From contig JAAKDF010000017.1 in NCBI GenBank assembly GCA_011754105.1, positions 1 through 32,559 of the forward strand: 32,559 bases of DNA, given 5' to 3'. A model generated the notes under the pieces. The model did no database searches. It was not told the DNA's origin and saw only the letters and a program-made list of their open reading frames with translations. The stretch is from Serratia symbiotica. Lineage in GTDB: Bacteria > Pseudomonadota > Gammaproteobacteria > Enterobacterales > Enterobacteriaceae. The position numbers and the translations under genes are program-made. Each line of letters begins with the position of its first letter. Within the stretch, counting starts at the first letter, position 1. Below are positions 8,434 through 17,405 of the stretch, piece by piece.

Positions 8434-9204
8434 ATGATAGCGTTGTATCGGCAAATAATAGGTGAAGGTAGACGCGATCTTGTGCTGCTGCACGGTTGGG
8501 GTTTGAATACCGAGGTATGGTGCTGCATGCTGGCTCGGCTGACGCCGCATTTTCGCCTACACTTGGTCGATCTGCCCGGCTATGGCCGCAGCCAAGGGTT
8601 TGGCTCAATGTCGCTAGAGCAGATGGCGGAGAAGGCGCTCACCGCCGCACCGCCACAGGCTTGGTGGCTCGGCTGGTCACTTGGTGGGCTAGTGGCTAGC
8701 CAGGCAGCGCTGATGCAGCCGCAGCGAGTCTGCGGGTTGATCACCGTCGCGTCCTCGCCGTGCTTTGCCGTGCGAGGCGACTGGCCAGGTATCCGCCCGG
8801 ACGTGTTGAGTGGCTTTCAGCATCAGTTGAGCCAGGATTTCCAACGCACCGTAGAGCGGTTTTTGGCTCTACAGACGTTGGGTACTAATAGCGCGCGTCA
8901 GGATGCCCGCCTGCTAAAATCGGTAGTGCTCAATCAGCCAATGCCCACAGTTGAGGTGTTGAACGGCGGCCTTGAGATATTGCGTACCGCTGATCTACGC
9001 CAGACGCTGGCCGGATTAGATCTGCCATTGCTGCGTGTCTATGGTTATCTCGATGGATTGGTGCCGCGCAAGGTCGCAGAACGGCTCGATATTAGTTGGC
9101 CGCATTCAGCCTCGGTGATGGTGCCTAAAGCTGCCCACGCGCCTTTTATTTCTCATCCTGACGAGTTCGCGTCGATTATTGTGTCTTTTAGTGCAGCACA
9201 TTAA
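8434..9204 (+). CDS. bioH: Pimeloyl-ACP methyl ester carboxylesterase BioH
   Basis: Alpha/beta hydrolase that removes the methyl group from pimeloyl-ACP methyl ester, ending the BioC-BioH phase of biotin synthesis. It has 256 residues, as expected. The catalytic triad is in place at the same positions as E. coli: Ser82 in GWSLGG, Asp207 in YLDGLVP and His235 in [10 protein letters not shown]. The oxyanion motif LLHGWGLN lies near 18-25. The frame is clean and codon use is normal although both neighbours (gntX and a repeat) are relics, which suggests selection for biotin. The start follows GntX divergence and family alignment. Confidence 0.96.
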   Translation: MIALYRQIIGEGRRDLVLLHGWGLNTEVWCCMLARLTPHFRLHLVDLPGYGRSQGFGSMSLEQMAEKALTAAPPQAWWLGWSLGGLVASQAALMQPQRVCGLITVASSPCFAVRGDWPGIRPDVLSGFQHQLSQDFQRTVERFLALQTLGTNSARQDARLLKSVVLNQPMPTVEVLNGGLEILRTADLRQTLAGLDLPLLRVYGYLDGLVPRKVAERLDISWPHSASVMVPKAAHAPFISHPDEFASIIVSFSAAH

Positions 9205-9352
9205 GAACCTATCCCAGTATGCGTGCATTAGTTGCCGCTAATTTAGATCAGGACAGCGCGCAATTACCGCAGCGCACAGGGCGTCCGTAAGAACGGTGAG
9301 CACGTCCCAGGGCAAAAATGGAAAATAAAATAGCCTTATGTGATGGGTTGTA
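9203..9352. repeat. Intergenic repeat, copy A (about 150 bp with inverted ends)
   Basis: Fills the gap between the convergent bioH and feoC. It begins TAAGAACCTATCCCAG and ends ATGTGATGGGTTGTAAA, roughly inverted ends. The right half is clearly related to 23530-23607: both contain AGCG-ACAGGG-GTCC and AAATAAAATAGCCT-ATG. The shape resembles non-coding enterobacterial intergenic repeats (ERIC-like in style, different in sequence). Confidence 0.6.
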
Positions 9353-9395
9353 AATATTGATGAAAAAGGCAGGATAGGATGGTGCCATGATGAGA

Positions 9396-9632
9396 TCACT
9401 TCAATCGATAAATCACCGTACTACACCCTTTCCCTTGCGGGCATCTTTTGCAACTGCCGCTTAGGCAGGTGTTTTTATCCTGCTCAATGCGCATCACCTT
9501 ACCCATGTCCGTTAAACATTCCAGCATCGCCTGTACCAGCGGGGTCGGAGCACCTAATAAAAGGCTGAGCTGTTGCGCCTGCACGTTGCCGTGCAGCGCA
9601 AGCGCATCACGCACTTGCAGCAGACTGGTCAT
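9396..9632 (-). CDS. feoC: Ferrous iron transport protein FeoC
   Basis: Small winged-helix accessory protein of the Feo iron(II) transporter, 78 residues. It has an N-terminal helix-turn-helix (MTSLLQVRDALALHG on) and the cysteine-rich tail CLSGSCKRCPQGKGC, a probable Fe-S site seen in gammaproteobacterial FeoC. In Klebsiella and Salmonella FeoC affects FeoB stability. It overlaps the end of feoB by 26 bases, so it is translationally linked. It is complete and ends before the intergenic repeat. Confidence 0.88.
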   Translation of the reverse strand: MTSLLQVRDALALHGNVQAQQLSLLLGAPTPLVQAMLECLTDMGKVMRIEQDKNTCLSGSCKRCPQGKGCSTVIYRLK

Positions 9633-11943
9633 CAGTGGTAGTTTTCATGGGAGTACTTGCAGCAGGAGGCCGGTGTGGCATTTTGCCCAGACGCACCGTG
9701 ACGCGGCTGCGCGCCCGGCGCAAGAGATACAGAATCAACAGATTAACTAGCACTACTACCAGGATAACCGTCAGGCTGTACTTTGGATGCTGACTAAAAG
9801 TCGCTACCTGATAGAACAACGTCGCCAGCGAGTAAGCGATGTTTAGTCCCCATAGAATGGAAAACTTCATCCAGCCACGGCTTGATTCACGTGCGATGGC
9901 ACCCATTACCGACGCGCAAGGTACATACAGCAACACGAAAATCAAGTAGCTATAGGCGGAGATGTTCGAACCGAACTTGCTACTCATCACCCCCACCGAA
10001 CTGAGCTCCATCTTCCCTTCGCTCTTGTTGGCTGAGATAGGATTGGCCAGCACGCTCAGGCTGAATGTGTTTTTCAGCCCTTGCCAGGTTTTCCAAAGAG
10101 CGCCGTCTAGCTCATCCAGCAGATTAAAGCTAGCGGAGTCGAATTCCTGGTTGCTGATACGTTCGGCGGTATAAAGGGTATTCAGCGTGCCGACCACCAC
10201 TTCTTTCGCCATAGCACCGGCCACCAATCCGACGGTGGCCTGCCAGTTATCGTTGTGCACGCCCATAGGTTGTAGCAGCGGCGTCATTATTTTTGATACT
10301 GACGCCAGCGCGGAATCGTTGATGTTGTCAACCGGTTTACCACTAAACGTGAAGCTGTTTAGACCACCGATAAAGATGCTTGCTATCACAATCACTTTAC
10401 CAGCGCGTAGCACGAAGTCTTTCAATCGTTGCCAGGTTTGTAGCAGCAGGCTTTTCAGGTGCGGTACGTGGTATACCGGCAACTCCATGACGAATGGTGA
10501 GGCTTCGCCGCGCATGAGGGTGTATTTCAGCACCAGGCCGGTGAGGATCGCGACCACGATGCCGAGCATATATAGCGAAAACACCACCTCCGTGCCGTCC
10601 TGTCCGAAGAAAGAGGCGGCGAACACCGCGAAGATCGCCAGGCGGGCACCGCAGGACATGAAAGGTGCCATCATGATGGTGATCAGTCGTTCACGATGGG
10701 CGTCCAGCGTTCTGGCACCCATGATTGAAGGCACGTTACAGCCGAAGCCGACGATTAGGGGCACAAAAGATTTGCCCGGTAGCCCAAGTACCTGCATCAG
10801 ACGATCCATGACAAATGCCGCACGAGCCATGTAACCGGAGTCTTCAAGGCAAGATAGGAACAGATACATCATACCGATCTGCGGCACTAGCGGTAGCACG
10901 GTATGGATGCCGCCGCCGACCCCTTGTGCCAGGAACAGGGTCAGCCATTCAGGGAAGTGTAAGGTAAGACCAAGCCACTGAATGCCCTGAATGAAGATAG
11001 CCTCCGACCCGATATCGAAAATCGGCTGTAGCGCGCCACCGATGTTAATCGCCAGCAGGAACATCAGGTACATCACCAGCAGGAAGATCGGCACCCCAAG
11101 CCAGCGGTTGAGGATCACTTTGTCCAGCAGTTCGGTCAGGCGGTTTGGCATCGTCTGCTGCAAGTTGCTGACCTCATCGCATAGGGTGATGATCGACTGG
11201 TAACGGGCATCGGCGATCATCAGAGCCGGATCTTCCTGCTGTTTTAGCGCCAGCTTGGCCGCCGGCAGCAGCGTAGTTGCGTGTCCAGCCAGGCTGTGGC
11301 TGTAGATATCACCTTCTAGCATCTGCAACGCTAGCCAGCGGCGTTGCTCCTTCGGCAGGTACTCCGGCATAGCGGCGCTTAGCGTGGCGACCTCTTTTAG
11401 CAACAGCGATGGGTAGCTCACTAGCGCTTTTAGCTCGTTAAACTGATGATTGTCGATCATCTGCTTCAGCACGCCGATTCCATCGGCCTTAGTGGAAACC
11501 ATTGGAACCACCGGGCAGCCCAGTCGCGACGACAGCGCGGCGATATCGGTATTGATATGCTGACTTTTGGCGATATCCAGCATGTTCAGCGCAATGATGC
11601 ACGGGATGCCCAACTCCAAAAGTTGCAGAGTTAGGTAGAGATTGCGCTCCAGGTTGGAGGCGTCAATCACGTTGATCAGTAGATCGGCATCGCCACTGAG
11701 GATGTAGTGGCATGCAATCTGTTCGTCGAGCGAGGTTTGCTCCGAGATGGTGGTCAGAGAATAGGTACCTGGCAGGTCGACCAGCTTAGCTTCAGACTGT
11801 GGTGTAGTGAACTGACCTTCCGTGCGTTCGACGGTGACGCCCGCCCAGTTGCCAATCCGCTGCTTGGCTCCGGTCAATTGATTGAACAGTGTGGTTTTAC
11901 CGGAGTTCGGATTACCTACTAAGCCTATGGTAAGTTTTTTCAT
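9607..11943 (-). CDS. feoB: Ferrous iron transporter FeoB
   Basis: Main ferrous iron permease of the inner membrane, with a cytoplasmic GTPase domain. It is 778 residues from the ATG at 11941-11943 (MKKLTIGLVG); a TTG two codons earlier is not needed. GTPase motifs: G1 GNPNSGKT (10-17), G3 DLPG (56-59), G4 NMLD (120-123). The membrane half includes the Gate motifs GFGCNVPSIMGART and MAPFMSCGARLA. The length matches E. coli FeoB (773). Feo works mainly when iron(II) is available, at low oxygen or low pH. It lies 78 bp after feoA and overlaps feoC. No disruption is seen, in contrast to the decay on either side of the operon. Confidence 0.96.
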   Translation of the reverse strand: MKKLTIGLVGNPNSGKTTLFNQLTGAKQRIGNWAGVTVERTEGQFTTPQSEAKLVDLPGTYSLTTISEQTSLDEQIACHYILSGDADLLINVIDASNLERNLYLTLQLLELGIPCIIALNMLDIAKSQHINTDIAALSSRLGCPVVPMVSTKADGIGVLKQMIDNHQFNELKALVSYPSLLLKEVATLSAAMPEYLPKEQRRWLALQMLEGDIYSHSLAGHATTLLPAAKLALKQQEDPALMIADARYQSIITLCDEVSNLQQTMPNRLTELLDKVILNRWLGVPIFLLVMYLMFLLAINIGGALQPIFDIGSEAIFIQGIQWLGLTLHFPEWLTLFLAQGVGGGIHTVLPLVPQIGMMYLFLSCLEDSGYMARAAFVMDRLMQVLGLPGKSFVPLIVGFGCNVPSIMGARTLDAHRERLITIMMAPFMSCGARLAIFAVFAASFFGQDGTEVVFSLYMLGIVVAILTGLVLKYTLMRGEASPFVMELPVYHVPHLKSLLLQTWQRLKDFVLRAGKVIVIASIFIGGLNSFTFSGKPVDNINDSALASVSKIMTPLLQPMGVHNDNWQATVGLVAGAMAKEVVVGTLNTLYTAERISNQEFDSASFNLLDELDGALWKTWQGLKNTFSLSVLANPISANKSEGKMELSSVGVMSSKFGSNISAYSYLIFVLLYVPCASVMGAIARESSRGWMKFSILWGLNIAYSLATLFYQVATFSQHPKYSLTVILVVVLVNLLILYLLRRARSRVTVRLGKMPHRPPAASTPMKTTTDDQSAASA

Positions 11944-12021
11944 AATCAAAGATGATAATAGTTAGTTAAAACAACGCCGATGCAATGGGAAGGCGGCAAT
12001 CGAATCCAAAATAACGACGGC

Positions 12022-12246
12022 TCAGGGTTGCTCGTCAAGCAGCAATAGGGCTAAATCTTTTCTGCGCAGTACCAGGTTGACGCGGTGGGTCTTGATTGCT
12101 ATCGGATCGCCGAGCGGAGCAACGCGAACTATCTCAAATGAGGAGCCGGGCAGCATACCGAGCGATAGCAATTTCTGGCGATAGGCTGGGCCAATTTTGC
12201 TGGAGAAGCCGACGATATTATAAGTGTGTTTAGGCAGAAGAGGCAT
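12022..12246 (-). CDS. feoA: Ferrous iron transport protein FeoA
   Basis: Small SH3-like cytoplasmic protein, 74 residues, required with FeoB for iron(II) uptake. It matches FeoA over its length, including [20 protein letters not shown] and the [18 protein letters not shown] block typical of the FeoA fold. First gene of feoABC on the minus strand. The gap to feoB (78 bp) is longer than in E. coli and holds nothing recognisable. A Fur-like site lies about 115-130 bp upstream. Confidence 0.93.
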   Translation of the reverse strand: MPLLPKHTYNIVGFSSKIGPAYRQKLLSLGMLPGSSFEIVRVAPLGDPIAIKTHRVNLVLRRKDLALLLLDEQP

Positions 12247-12360
12247 TTCATTAACCTTCCGGGAGTTGGGGTAGTAGGTCTAATGATTATTGCGCGTTGT
12301 CGGCGAACAAGATGCGCCATCGGCGTTACTCACCCATAAATATGCGCACGAAAAAGCAAT

Positions 12361-12379
12361 AATAGTGAGAATGGTTATT
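12361..12379. promoter_or_regulatory. Probable Fur box upstream of feoABC
   Basis: AATAGTGAGAATGGTTATT matches the Fur consensus GATAATGATAATCATTATC at 13 of 19 positions by hand count, and sits within the feoA promoter region. feoABC is Fur-repressed in E. coli. No Fnr site was identified with confidence. Confidence 0.5.
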
Positions 12380-12679
12380 GCTTTCAATGCGAAAGAAAAG
12401 GGAATTAGTAACCAATTGTTATTATGGTAATCGCAACCGCCAGCATCATTGCTTTGATGAAAGCTGTATGACTAACGGCACAGATGAGAATGATGAGCAA
12501 TCAGTTGCGTAGTTGTGATTGATTTCATAGCCTTGAAAATTATGGCGACAGTTCCGTAGCCTTTTATTTTCACCGTAGGGAATTTAATAATATTTAAATG
12601 GTGAAATACGGACGGTAACCATAGGTATTTTGCTCATATAAAGGCTTTGTTAAATAAATCAGCCTAATAGGATAAATGC
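12380..12679. other. Gene-free stretch with an orphan IS903-like end
   Basis: No coding sequence is recognised between the Fur box and the hslO stop. At 12643-12662 GGCTTTGTTAAATAAATCAG matches the left end of IS copy 2 (19 of 20), but no element body follows. The next bases (CCTAATAGGATA) resemble the end of the intergenic repeats at 9203 and 23486. In E. coli yhgF, greB, ompR, envZ and pckA lie between feoA and hslO; none is here, so this is probably a deletion junction. Confidence 0.5.
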
Positions 12680-13545
12680 TTAATGCCACGGTCTAATTGT
12701 ACTGCTATTCCCGCCGTACAGTGCGGTGACATCACTTGGATCAAAGAGATAATGATTACCGTAGTAATCGTAATGCATATCAATATTGCCGTCTTGCTCT
12801 AATATTTCCGCCACTGCATCGGTGGGTAGTGTCAGCAGCGCATCGGCACAACGTTGGAGCGAATAGGTGCAAAGGAATAGCACATCCTGCGTGCTCATAT
12901 AGGGTAACTTTTTCTTGATGGTACAGACAATACAGCACTTAGTTAGCCGGCAAGGCCGAACAGCTTTGCGATTTTCACTGTGTTGATCAGTTGCACCAAA
13001 TAGTCGAAATCGTCGGCGCCATCCTACTCCGGTAATGCCTGCAATAGCATAACAGCCGCTACTGTTTTATCTGTGTGGATGAACAGGTGGGTTGTCAGTT
13101 GTTCTGATTGGCGTCAATAGGCTTTTAGACATTCTCTCCGGGTTTGAACCTCCAGACCGACTACTCCCTGATAACACTCACCTTCCGTTGGCGAAATGGT
13201 GATGACCATGATGCCATTGCCGATGAGCGGATGCAGGGTTCTATCTTCGGTAACGGGGGCTTCTACGTACGCCACGCCGCGTATTTCCTGGCGGTTGTTG
13301 CCATTGATCACCGCCAGCTTCAGCGCGCCATCATCTTATAACTGGAAGGTAATGGCGCCATTGAATTTCAAGGTGTCGGTCAACAGGCTGGTCGCGACTA
13401 GCAGTTCGCTCAAAAGTTTCTGTACCGGTGCTGGATAATCGTGATTGCTAAGTACCTGCTCTGATAGGTTTCGCTGACGGTAATCAGCTCACCGCGAACC
13501 GCATAATTTTCAAACAGGTAACGGTACAATTGGTAGTAATTATTC
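12680..13545 (-). pseudogene. hslO: hslO (redox-regulated chaperone Hsp33) pseudogene
   Basis: Hsp33 normally protects proteins during oxidative stress. Pieces match E. coli HslO along the whole gene: [74 protein letters not shown] and, in 12680-12898, [10 protein letters not shown] with the NHYLF end. The start codon is lost, and stops and frameshifts interrupt it. Of the four zinc cysteines (CxC and CxxC), three have become Tyr: CTYS in place of CTCS and YDYYGN in place of CDYCGN. The remnant is therefore dead as a redox switch as well as truncated. The stop at 12680 is the native end. Confidence 0.92.
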
Positions 13546-13830
13546 TAGCTTACCAAATTTGAATTTTATCAGGTTGCGCCGCTCGTTTTTATCAGGACGG
13601 CGAATCTGGATGCAGCATAGTCAAGGCGTTGTGCGCTCTTCGTTGCCTTGGCGCAGTGTGATCTAGGTATTTAGCTCAACCAACTTGCTTGGCTTACCGC
13701 GCTGCCTATTGCAGTTCACTTTACTACCGTCAATCATCTCCCGCGCTAACGCACGGGTTTTGTAGAAACGCGCCTACCACAACCATTTATTTAGCCGAAT
13801 CGCCTGGTCGCGTGTTTCCTGTTATTTCAT
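13540..13830 (-). pseudogene. hslR: hslR (Hsp15, ribosome recycling heat-shock protein) pseudogene
   Basis: Hsp15 binds free 50S subunits carrying nascent chains. The gene still has its ribosome site (AGGGGGATAAAC) and ATG at 13828-13830, but codon 3 is TAA. After that come recognisable S4-like blocks: AIRLNKWLW, stop, ARFYKTRALAREMIDGSK, RGKPSKLVELN, stop, ITLRQGNEERT. The rest jumps to RRPDKNERRNLIKFKFG near the end, so about 35 codons are deleted. The stop at 13540-13542 is the original one, right before hslO, as in E. coli. Confidence 0.9.
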
Positions 13831-14402
13831 GTTTATCCCCCTGAGATCTGCTGGTATTAACAGATGGAATTGAGCGGAGTGCTGGAAAGTTTTTCCGCAC
13901 CATGTCACAAAAGCTGATCTGTTTTCAGATAACCCGATATGTGGGTGGAAAATGATAAATCAAGGTATTGATCCAAAGCCTGAGCGGGGTATGGCCGCCA
14001 AACTTGGCCACCTTGGCACCTCTGGGATAGGATCTAAGCTCTGTTTACCCATATTGAGATAGAAATGGAGGGCGTGTAGGCTACGCTGATTAAAAAAGTA
14101 AATATACCCGTCATGCTCACCCGAGTTGCCTTTGGGTGAGCTTTCCTTGCTTATCACAGTCAGTGACTGGGATGAGCGCCTAGGGATTTCTGCGTTGCCG
14201 CCATCCTACAACTCGAGTTGTGTTGGGTACAGTTTTATGTGCGTTGCCGTTAAGGTTCTCATTAACGCACAATGTGACTAATATTAAATTTGGTCAACGT
14301 TTCAATACTGACGAAACCTGTGCTGTGCCGATCATTATTTTTGATAGCCCTCTGCGAGCCTGATATTACCGCTGGCTGACGGGTAACCCCTGTGATGCAA
14401 TC
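13831..14402. other. Gene-free stretch where igaA and yrfG would be; contains ERIC-like fragment
   Basis: In E. coli yrfG and igaA lie between hslR and nudE. I find no convincing remnant of either; open frames here look random. It contains a hairpin (GCTCACCC / GGGTGAGC, 14115-14141). From about 14155 there is the text CAGTGACTGGGATGAGCG, which resembles the end of enterobacterial ERIC-type intergenic repeats. The same type of end appears inverted at about 28100-28156. Confidence 0.45.
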
Positions 14403-14965
14403 ATGAATAAACACCCGCAACAACCTAAAATTTAGAAATTGGTCACGGTTGCGCGTTCATGTCTATTTTACGTTGAGTCGGTCGATTTGGAATTCAGTAA
14501 CGGGGAATTGCTAGTGTATGAGCGCATGCGACCTTCACCGCGTGAGTCAGTGATGATTGTGCCTGTGATCGGTGACCACCTGTTGTTGATCCGCGAGTAT
14601 GCGGTGGGTACCGAGTCCTATGAACTGGGTTTTCCGAAAGGCTTGATCGATCCGGGTGAAAAGATATTGTAGGCGACCTGCTAACCGCGAATTAATGGAA
14701 GAGGTGGGGTTTGGTGCTAAACGCTTTAATTTCCTCAGCAAGCTGAAGATGGCATTATCGTACTTTTTCAGCACAATATTTATTGTGCTGAAAAAGTACG
14801 ATCACTATCTACAGATCCTGATAGGGGATGAATCATAGCCGTTGCCGCAAGTACGTTGGCCGATTGTCAACATGATGGCACTTGCTGGCGGATCCGGACT
14901 TCCGCAAAGCGCGCAACGTCTGCGCGCTGTTCCTCAGCGAAGCATTTTTATGCAGCTTACGCTAA
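14403..14965 (+). pseudogene. nudE: nudE (ADP-compounds Nudix hydrolase) pseudogene
   Basis: NudE hydrolyses ADP-ribose and NADH-type compounds. From the ATG at 14403 the frame meets TAG at codon 11, then runs through VESVDLEFSNGELLVYERM and IREYAVGTESYELGFPKGLI, meets another TAG plus a frameshift, and resumes at NRELMEEVGFGAKRF. The Nudix box (G-x5-E-x7-REx2EExG) is therefore split. A perfect palindrome at 14757-14802 replaces the SYFSSKMNIV-like segment. PLPQVRWPIVNMMAL and ADPDFRKARNVCALFL follow, with a TAA at 14963. It is convergent with mrcA, as in E. coli. Confidence 0.93.
14757..14802. repeat. Perfect 22-bp inverted repeat inside nudE
   Basis: Arms 14757-14778 and 14781-14802 are exact complements, separated only by TT. 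The left arm begins ATCGTACTTTTTCAGC. It coincides with the nudE codons for the conserved SYFSS-MNIVLA region and turns the latter into SYFFSTIFIVLKKYD. Intact nudE genes probably carry an imperfect palindrome here. Confidence 0.92.
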
Positions 14966-14977
14966 GCGTTATCCCAC

Positions 14978-15023
14978 TTTTGCTTAAAAAGGCCAGAGAT
15001 AACTCTTGCCTTTTTAGGCAAAA
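14978..15023. terminator. Bidirectional terminator between nudE and mrcA
   Basis: The stem AAGGCCAGAG / CTCTTGCCTT with loop ATAA is flanked by A-run on the left and T-run on the right, so both strands show a GC stem followed by about five T residues. The wider inverted repeat (14978-14993 against 15008-15023) pairs at 15 of 16 positions. It lies between the convergent nudE and mrcA relics, where a rho-independent terminator is expected. Confidence 0.8.
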
Positions 15024-15056
15024 AAACTCGCGTTTTTCGCCCCGGGAGGCATCAAC

Positions 15057-17405
15057 GTGATGCCAATATCGCGCAATGGATAGTCCGTCGGTTGAGTGCC
15101 TTCGATAAAATACTCAGAAAGGCTACTATTGCCACCATCAGAGAGTTTGCCTCTGCTCTTATCGATGATGAACCTAATAATGACTGCAGTCAGGGTAACC
15201 TCCTACTCTGGAATACCTGACAGCGCAATTTTTATGCAATCATTCCATGCTGGTTATGCGCTCTTGGCACCGCCTTCACTGCAAGAAATTAGATCTAGGA
15301 TGGCTCCCTGAGGCCGTTGAATGGCCTAAATCACGGCGATGATCATCGAAATCGATCTATACAGATGTCACGGTATCCTGGCCATATCCGGAGAAACAAG
15401 CGTATTTCAGTCTGTTAGTGGTACCGGTTTTACCGCCAATATCATGACGTTTTAAATCACGCCCTGAATGCCATGCAGTGCCTATCCAGAAATGTTCACC
15501 ATAGATGGTTGCTGGTTAATGCATCGTGGAGCAAAAACGCCAATTGGCTGCTAATGAAGTGCGGAGCATACTGCTGATTGCTATCCTGCTGAACTTGAAA
15601 AGGGGTAACTATGTTTTAACTGAGGCATAGGTACGTTACTGTTATTACTTTCCTGCGACATGGCAATGTTTTCGACGTTATCGTTGGAAAGCAGCATTGA
15701 AAGTTGGGTATCACCGTGAATCACTGGCAAGTCACACTGACGACAAACTTCCCTAGGCTTGGTTACGAATAGCGTGTTGCCGCTATCATCTTCGATTTTG
15801 GTGATGAAGTACGGCTCCACTAAATAATCACTGTTTGCCAATGCCGCATAACCGCGCACCAACTGCATAAGATTAAAGGATACTGAGCCTAGCGCCAGTG
15901 ATTTACTGTGCATAATATTCTGCGCTGGGAAACCGAAATGTTATAGGTATTCCGCTGCGTAGTCAACGCCCATGGCACAAATCACGCGTACCATCACCAT
16001 GTTCTTGGACTGGCCCAGTCCTTGGCGCAAGCGAATCTGGCCAGCGTAGGTGGGAGGTGAGTTCTTTGGTCTCCAGTAGATGCCAGCACCGGTATTATAG
16101 TGAGTGATCTGCAGGTCGTTCAGAATGGTAGCCTGTGTCATCCCCTTATCTAACGAAGAGGTATACAGAAACGGTTTGATATTTGAAGTGATCTGATGCC
16201 GCGCTTAAGTGATGCTGTTGAATTTGGCTCTGATTGAAATCAAAACTGCCGACAAGCGCTTTTACCGCGCCATCATATCGGTGACGCGTTTTGACGTTGG
16301 CCCTTGTTGGAGATCGGACTTGTAGGAGCGAGCCCAATGCATGTTAACCAGCGGCAAAACAATATTGCTCGCCGTCTGCCAAAATTGCTGTAGCTTCCTG
16401 AGCGTTGTCAGCGGTAATCACCGCTTGCAACAGCGGGCCGTAGTGGGGCAGGTTTTTGAGTATGTCAAAGATATGCTTTTGATCCCAGGATGCGGCACCG
16501 ACTCTCCGCAGCACCTTGGACGGGCCACGCTAACCGTGGCGCATATCGCAAGCTAGCACGTTGTTGCGCACTGCCTGCTCAGCCGCCAGTTGCAGCCGCT
16601 TAGTAATAGTAGTATAGACCTTGTAGCCATCGGTATAGCCGCTGTTACCATAGCGGGGTAATCTATTTCCTGACGTCCCATCTCGGAGAGATAAGGGGCG
16701 GAGAAGTTGATTTCTAGCGCATGGTAGTCGGGGATACTAGATGTTCAGTAAGCGCCTGATCATACTGCGCCTGTGTAATGTAATGCTTATCCAGCATATG
16801 TGTCAGCACCACGTTGCGACGGGAGACGGCACGACGGTTAGAGTTAAGCGGGTTGAAAGTGTAGGGGGCTTTCGGCAGACTATCTATGGTCGCTATTTCG
16901 CTTAAGATAATCTGGTTGACGTTTTTACCGAAGTATACTTGTGCAGCGGCACTTACGCCGTAGGCGCGGTAACCTAAATAGCTCTTGTTTAGATACAGTT
17001 CAAAGATATCGTCCTTAGACAACATTAGCTCGATGCTCACCGCCAGGAAAGCTTCCTTGATCTTACGCATCAGGGTACGTTACGGGATCAAGAAGAAGTT
17101 TCGCGCCAACTGTTGGGTAATGGTACTCGCCCCTTGCGACGTGTAGCCAGAGATCAGCGCAATAGAGGCAGCGAGGAAGATGCCGACTGGATCAACGCCA
17201 TGGTTCTCATATAAACAGCTGTCTTCGGTAGCGATAAATGCGTGCACCATTACCGATAGGATCTGATCCAGCTTCAGCAGGATCCGGCGTTTTTCGCCGA
17301 ACTGAGCGATCAGTTCGCCATCAGTACTGAAAACCTGCATCGGTATCTGTAGCCGTATGTCTTTCAGCATTGTAACATTAGTGTGCTAGCTTTGGCCGTT
17401 CAACT
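15057..17405 (-). pseudogene. mrcA: mrcA (penicillin-binding protein 1A) pseudogene, 5' end cut by IS
   Basis: PBP1A is a bifunctional peptidoglycan glycosyltransferase and transpeptidase. The relic begins at about codon 40 (VTMLKDIRLQIPMQVFS) because IS copy 3 abuts it at 17406. Recognisable parts in order: IATEDSCLYENHGVDPVGIF and QGASTITQQLARNFF (glycosyltransferase), LYLNKSYLGYRAYGVSAAAQ (16714-17070), SNIK (active-site SxxK), RLRQGLGQSKNMVMVR, IGGKTGTTN (KTG motif), and near the end SEYFIEGTQPT. Many stops and frameshifts separate them. PBP1B elsewhere probably covers the role. Confidence 0.95.

Noticed and set aside
12643-12675. A fourth IS copy
   Set aside because: Only about 20 bp of terminal repeat is present, with no body or second end.
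12680-12898. Stand-alone small protein of 72 residues
   Set aside because: It is the C-terminal end of Hsp33 (hslO), with matching order and the native stop.
13960-14157. Small minus-strand frame between hslR and nudE
   Set aside because: No family resemblance and no ribosome site; the region looks degraded.
14978-15023. Fifth template-switch palindrome
   Set aside because: It has mismatches and flanking T-runs on both strands in a convergent gene gap, so a bidirectional terminator explains it.
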